NCBI GenBank assembly: GCA_944470555.2
Contig: OX104127.1
Span: 118,386,741-118,450,740 of the forward strand
Origin: Heterobilharzia americana
Lineage: Eukaryota > Platyhelminthes > Trematoda > Strigeidida > Schistosomatidae
Direction: 5' to 3'
Length of the DNA stretch: 64,000 nt
Below, piece after piece: positions 59,909 to 64,000 of the stretch. How positions within the stretch are numbered: position 1 is the first letter of the stretch; each line of letters starts with the position of its first letter. A program made the translations under genes and the position numbers. Under the pieces are notes generated by a model. That model ran no database searches. It was not told the origin of the DNA and worked only from the letters and a program-made list of their open reading frames with translations.

Positions 59909-59940
59909 CAATTCAACTAACCAACTAAGAGAACGTAATG

Positions 59941-60360
59941 CAATCAAGGTCACAAATCTAAGCTTCGCAAATCTTTCCACTTGTCATTGAGAAAAATACG
60001 AAATGTATGAACACTTGAGGTATCACCGTGGCTGTTTTGAAGAAGATATTGATCTTGAGATTAGAATTCCATAGTCTGTAATGATATTCTGAAAAACCGT
60101 CTGAAAGGTCTCATAGCTGCCCTCTTATATGCCTCATCGTGAAATGTAAGTTGCCAAGACTGACCGGTTCATTGGGTGTTTACTAATTTACCTGCTCCTT
60201 TGGAGTTATATAAGCAAGGTGTTCGTTTGGTCTCGCCACTTTCTGTATCCGAGAACATCCTACATTATTGATTGGTAAAGAGAAACGAAATTCAATCAAC
60301 TCATCTATTTTGTAACATAAAGTCAATACAGAACAATAAGTTTTGATTACACCATGCTGT
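59941..60360. other. AT-rich stretch, no gene seen
   Basis: Nothing recognised. Confidence 0.45.
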
Positions 60361-60379
60361 ATCAGTTATAAAATCCAAC

Positions 60380-60505
60380 CAAACCTTCCCATAGTTTCAC
60401 GCTTTCATTTATTACATTTTATAGAAGCCTTGGCAGTTCATAATTTGAAGCCAGAGTTATGCATACAAAAAGTTGTTAAGTCTCTTTGGTCACCATGTTC
60501 CTTAT
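60380..60505 (+). pseudogene. Possible PLE endonuclease C-terminal scrap
   Basis: Inside a 95-codon frame (60,343-60,630) the residues EALAVHNLKPELCIQKVVKS resemble the end of the PLE GIY-YIG domain (compare LCRKMLVALNIPW in the remnant at 50,960). No GIY-YIG motif precedes it, so this is tentative. Confidence 0.35.
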
Positions 60506-60630
60506 GTAGTCAACTAACAAGATATGTGAATATCTTGAACATTGGTCACTCTCATCTCAAGTTCTCTCAGATATTTCCAATTCCACTTTATTTTAAATTT
60601 ACTTTTTTCAGATTATTAAGACTGTTTTAA

Positions 60631-62952
60631 TTCGAATTACATTTCTTTATTATAACTCAGATCACATGAATTTAGTTTTAATCTGTCTCATTAGAATATT
60701 ATAACTTACTACTTTCATCTTTTAAATGAATGAATAACTCTGATTTCAAAAATACCTTCCATATGTCCCCATTTATTTCTATATCTTTCATAACATTTTT
60801 TCTCTTACTGATAAAAACCATGTTACGATTTCTGAACACAACTGACTATCATAGCTTCTTAACAAAAACATACATCCAGACAATGATTAGAGAACAAATG
60901 GTACAAAATCCATATAAAGCCAAATTTAGTTCATATATCACCATTATCTAGGGGTATTAAGAACACTTACTGCCTTATCAGGGAGAAAAAGCTCTTACTT
61001 GACTAGCAAGCTATACCATGTGAAACTTCTAATTAATAAAATGAATTAAAAATACGATATAGCTTTGAATAGACATAGTGTCTAGATTTCCTGCAAATTT
61101 GAATTACTAATATCCAGTAAGATACACTGGTACATATATACATGTTTATGGCATATAAAGTCTGTAAGTTCACCCCTTCAATTATCATTACTTAACTGGC
61201 TTATCTGCAAAAGTCAATTTGAAGGATTATTACATGTGCTCTACAGATATATATATATAGACAGTGGAGCTGCACCTAGTTCATTCCAATACTCTCTAAA
61301 GTGATGAATATCACAAACTTTAAAGCGCCACACTTAAGTATCTCCGGAGAACTGGATTGTATCACTAAGATCAACACAGAAGGCTTGTATTAAAGCTGAG
61401 CGCATGGATATGTTTATAGCTTCCGAATAACGCTCTATTATTTTCTTGAAGAGGCAGTTATCATGATAAATATTATTCGGAAGTAATACTAACTGTTAAA
61501 TGATCGGAAACCTTTCCGTAAATTATGAAATATCCACGTGTTTCATGTTAACATTATTGGTTTCTCTCCAAAAGACTTTTCTGTGCTTCCCAGGTTAAAG
61601 TTATGCATAACATTAAATATTTTGGTCATATTAATGATGGAAACTATTTCAATAACAAAATGAACAAATTTCAGCTCGCTACTTACCGTCAGTGGTGGAC
61701 AGTTTATATATTACAGGTCAAAACTATCGACCAAGCTAAACTATTCCTGACTGCAGTTTCTCATTTTCATCATCATGCAACTTGATGACGAAACATACAT
61801 CACAAAAAATACATTCTAATATATAAGATACCATACTAGTTTCTATTCTAAGCATGAATCTTTCTTTATTACTGTACAATATTATAGTCATACGGAGGAA
61901 TTCTAACCTGACACAATGTCTCTCTCTCTTTCTCTCTCTCTCTCTGTATAATACCACCCAGTGTATGAAGTGTGTACAGGTAACTTTATATCCGCCGAAA
62001 AACCAGACAAGGGCGGAAAACTTACCTTCCACACTACTTTTAGCTTTATAATCCAGATAAACTCTTCATTTTAAGGCAGGAAAAAAGGAATAACCTAATG
62101 ACCTATTGATAAATATAAATGTTGGGGACCAATAGAATAAAAAACACGTATTGATTGGTACTCATTGACAAAGTAAACCTACTAACATGAGAAAACCAGT
62201 GTTTCCTAGGCGTTTTGAACCTGCATCCCTCAGTACAAAATTAAGACAACTAACCGCTAAGACATTCCTGTCACGACTGGCCCAAATAGGATTACTGAAC
62301 TATGTATTTGTGTTGATCACCGGTAAGTAGCCAATATAGCAATCTAGTCTCATCGCTCAGTAGTGATAGAAATTGACCGATTAACTTTTGCATTGTAACC
62401 ATTAAGTGAAGTGACGCAGTGCTGCTAAGCAATATTTTCACATATTGCCAGAATAGAACATCGTACAGAAGTCCATTAGTTCAAGTTGTCACACTTCACA
62501 ATGAGGAAACGGCTAGAAAAGTAATGATATTAAGTCCAAAAAAAGGTGTACAAGAGAAAAGGAGAATAAACGAATGAAAGTTAACCAAACGTCCAGAATT
62601 TCAAAGATGATAAACAGCTTATACGCGCTAGCTTCACTTTTGATAGATGGTGAAGCATTACACCTGGAGTTTCCAATCACTGATTTCATAAATCTCAGTC
62701 ATCATTTGCCATGTAACCTACACATATGTACACCATTCAGACCAGTAGTCAGAGGGCAATTCGCTGCTGATTTTCGACAAAGCATGGGATTCACAACCAG
62801 TGATAGTGTGAGAAAACTTTCCTATGTGCAATATTTCCAATAGAAGATATCACAGTACTTAAATAATGTTTAAAATAATAGTAATATGGACAATTACTGG
62901 CAAAATTGCAAAAATTTACTGTATTCTGATGTCAATAAGGACTTTAGTTTAA
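60631..62952. other. 2.3 kb AT-rich DNA, no gene seen
   Basis: Holds a TC-rich microsatellite at 61,919-61,946. Frames at 60,730-60,951 and 62,574-62,843 are unrecognised. A weak minus-strand tRNA-like stretch lies at about 62,210-62,280. Confidence 0.5.
61919..61946. repeat. TC dinucleotide microsatellite
   Basis: TCTCTCTCTTTCTCTCTCTC-type run with one interruption. Confidence 0.9.
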
Positions 62953-63010
62953 AGGTAGTATTCATCATAAACTGACATCAATTTCAGAACCATTGCAAAC
63001 CTGGAAGCAC

Positions 63011-63144
63011 ACTGGGTGACATGGGTTCGAATCTCAGGCGGGACATCAGTTCCGTCGAGGTTGCAGATACGCCTTGCTGACGAGTGCCAAAAAGCACGAA
63101 ACCCAGGTCCAGGGCTTCCTGTCGACTGTCTTCAACCAACTAAC
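63011..63144 (+). mobile_element. SINE family C copy 3, nested, 5'-truncated, with intact hammerhead
   Basis: Starts at CACTGGGTGACATGGG, with a good B box (GGTTCGAATCT, 63,024-63,034) but no A box, then a complete hammerhead and the family 3' end CGACTGTCTTCAACCAACTAAC. It is flanked by AGCAC (63,006-63,010) and AGTAC (63,145-63,149), a likely short target-site duplication with one change. Confidence 0.75.
63071..63115 (+). ncRNA. Hammerhead ribozyme, complete fold, SINE C3
   Basis: Helix I is GCCTTG (63,071-63,076) with CAGGGC (63,110-63,115), six pairs including one G-U. Core CTGACGA is at 63,077-63,083. Stem II is GTGC (63,084-63,087) with GCAC (63,094-63,097), loop CAAAAA. GAAA is at 63,098-63,101. 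Stem III is ACC/GGT with a CA loop (63,101-63,108). The cleavage position is C63,109 in GTC. All core bases conform. The helices differ from those of A3, so the fold is kept while the sequence has changed. Confidence 0.87.
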
Positions 63145-63339
63145 AGTACTGGATAACTGTTTCGTTTTTGTATAGGAATCCTTAGCCGTACGAACGTCGC
63201 AACCCTATAAACCTCAAACGATTTTATTGTATGGCGGCTATTATTGACATACTTCGAGATGGATATCAAGAAATTATAATGAGAAGACGTCACTTGTGGG
63301 GTCAGTCAGTCGGAAGTGAAGCGAATGCCAACTGAACAC

Positions 63340-63555
63340 CTCGGTGGATAGTCACCCTCTATCTTGAATTGAGAGAAGTAAGAAACTGTTGACCATTGAA
63401 GTCCAACCCATTGATTGAATAGCTACCGCGTTCGCCATGAGACTTGAAGGACCTGAGTTCCATCCCTGGAGGGATTTTAGGTGCGTACGATTGAGGAGTT
63501 CCATAGCTGTACAGTGCTCCTAGGTTTTCATTGGTTCCCCAAATGATGTCATGAG
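63340..63555 (+). mobile_element. SINE family A copy 4, hammerhead partly deleted
   Basis: The tRNA-like part (TAGCTACCGCGTTCGCC, B-box-like GAGTTCCATCCC at 63,457-63,468) leads to GTGCGTACGATTGAGGAGTT. The sequence then skips stem II's second strand and the GAAA box, continuing GCTGTACAGTGCTCCTAGGT. The ribozyme is dead by deletion. Confidence 0.7.
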
Positions 63556-64000
63556 TTCAATTATATCAGCAACTTTGCCCATCAAAGCAGTCAAAAGTGA
63601 ACCATTAAATCTGTTGACAGACTTTAATATCCTGCTCAATGTAAAATAGCCTTTCCTCAACAGCTCAGTACAAAAAGCGACGATCAAGAAAGTAGAGTGT
63701 ACGAATTAGTAGATTATGAAAGTTGAAGCTGAGTATTACCAGTGTCAGCTTCTTAAAGGTACCAAGAAAACGTGTTCCCTAAATTCATCAGGATGTAGGA
63801 TTACTAAGATCAGATGTGTTTAGTTTAAGGTAGATACCATTCGATTTCTTTTTGACAGTATTATCGTCACTACTACAAAAGTTTTGGGACCCAAGTGGTT
63901 CATGCAAGTGACGTTCCCTTCTGAAACTAAACTAACATTCTGAAATTGACGCGACATTAGATTCAGACTGTGTAATAACAATCATTAGTCAGTTTTAGGA
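63556..64000. other. AT-rich stretch, no gene seen
   Basis: Nothing recognised to the window end. Confidence 0.5.

Larger units (their letters stand above)
58841..59940. mobile_element. Fold-back PLE terminus: two arms of about 450 bp around a 199-bp spacer
   Basis: The left arm 58,841-59,290 (minus) and right arm 59,490-59,940 (plus) are near-perfect reverse complements. Each encodes the C-terminal part of the PLE endonuclease region (right arm: SAIKSHDISALISMRVDN, then DVDVLDRGNTKNIREFLEA) followed by the terminal repeat with the CAGAGAACGCAA-type edge. The spacer holds a minus-strand scrap of the PLE RT (about 59,310-59,430, resembling 16,000-16,140). It is thus an internally deleted PLE with an inverted terminal copy. 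Such inverted joints are a known PLE feature. Confidence 0.8.
62953..63204 (-). mobile_element. SINE family A copy 5, split by a family C SINE
   Basis: The 3' end of family A (GGTAGTATTCATCATAAACT) occupies 62,953-63,010 on the minus strand and the rest of its hammerhead and tRNA-like part occupies 63,145-63,204 (minus: AAGGATTCCTATACAAAAAC, GAAACAGTTATCCAGTACT). The break falls inside the downstream strand of hammerhead helix I. Confidence 0.75.

Noticed and set aside
62210..62280. Minus-strand tRNA-like sequence (TAGCGGTTAGTTGTC, then GGTTCAAAACGCC)
   Set aside because: Box spacing is plausible but there are no sister copies in the window and no cloverleaf. It may be an old SINE relic.
62574..62843. 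89-codon frame as a host exon
   Set aside because: No domain, and no splice or codon signal I can defend.

Overview
The window looks like a piece of a blood fluke genome (Schistosoma or a close schistosomatid). The single-copy background is AT-rich and carries dispersed pol III-type SINEs that encode hammerhead ribozymes. The established precedent is the schistosome Sm-alpha family. Around them are RTE-like non-LTR retrotransposons and Penelope-like elements (PLEs). I find no host protein-coding gene, no rRNA and no convincing host tRNA. Everything recognisable is mobile DNA, mostly dead, set in long stretches in which I see no gene. The organism call rests on the hammerhead-SINE signature and repeat style, not on a marker gene. 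| Layout: 0.57-0.96 kb, two head-to-head family A SINEs with hammerheads. 2.05-2.35 kb, RTE 3' fragment (-). 6.3-9.3 kb, RTE copy B (+). 11.6-17.5 kb, a Penelope-like element (-) split at its RT catalytic box by RTE copy C (-, 12.99-15.99 kb). 19.5-21.7 kb, RTE copy D (+), a near-identical inverted relative of C. 22.4-24.3 kb, a cluster of Sm-alpha-like SINEs. 24.5-28.2 kb, RTE copy E (-). 29.9 kb, PLE terminal fragment. 31.5-31.8 kb, family A SINE with a fully paired hammerhead. 32.3-34.2 kb, RTE copy F (+) with a CTGG tract of about 43 units. 36.1-39.5 kb, RTE copy G (+), the most complete. 42.4-43.2 kb, RTE copy H with a 13-bp target-site duplication. 45.4-46.3 and 53.2-54.2 kb, a 987-bp inverted duplication. 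Between these arms lie RTE copy I (a mosaic), a PLE-type endonuclease remnant, two LTR-like fragments and two SINEs. 58.8-59.9 kb, a PLE terminus folded back on itself (two arms of about 450 bp). 62.9-63.6 kb, a SINE nested in a SINE plus another family A copy. | How the parts relate: the RTE copies form at least two subfamilies. Subfamily I is C, D, G, H and I. Subfamily II is B, E and F and carries a 76-bp PLE-derived insert plus several microsatellites. C and I share a 5' deletion that removes the endonuclease N-terminus, so they descend from a non-autonomous lineage. The SINEs are non-autonomous: a tRNA-like promoter drives an RNA that, in the two best copies, retains a complete hammerhead fold. 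The most interesting items are those two ribozymes with unrelated helices, the SINE nested inside another SINE's hammerhead, conserved hammerhead-like cores in the PLE terminal repeats, the shared PLE-derived hairpin in the RTEs, and a gene-conversion-like mosaic in copy I.
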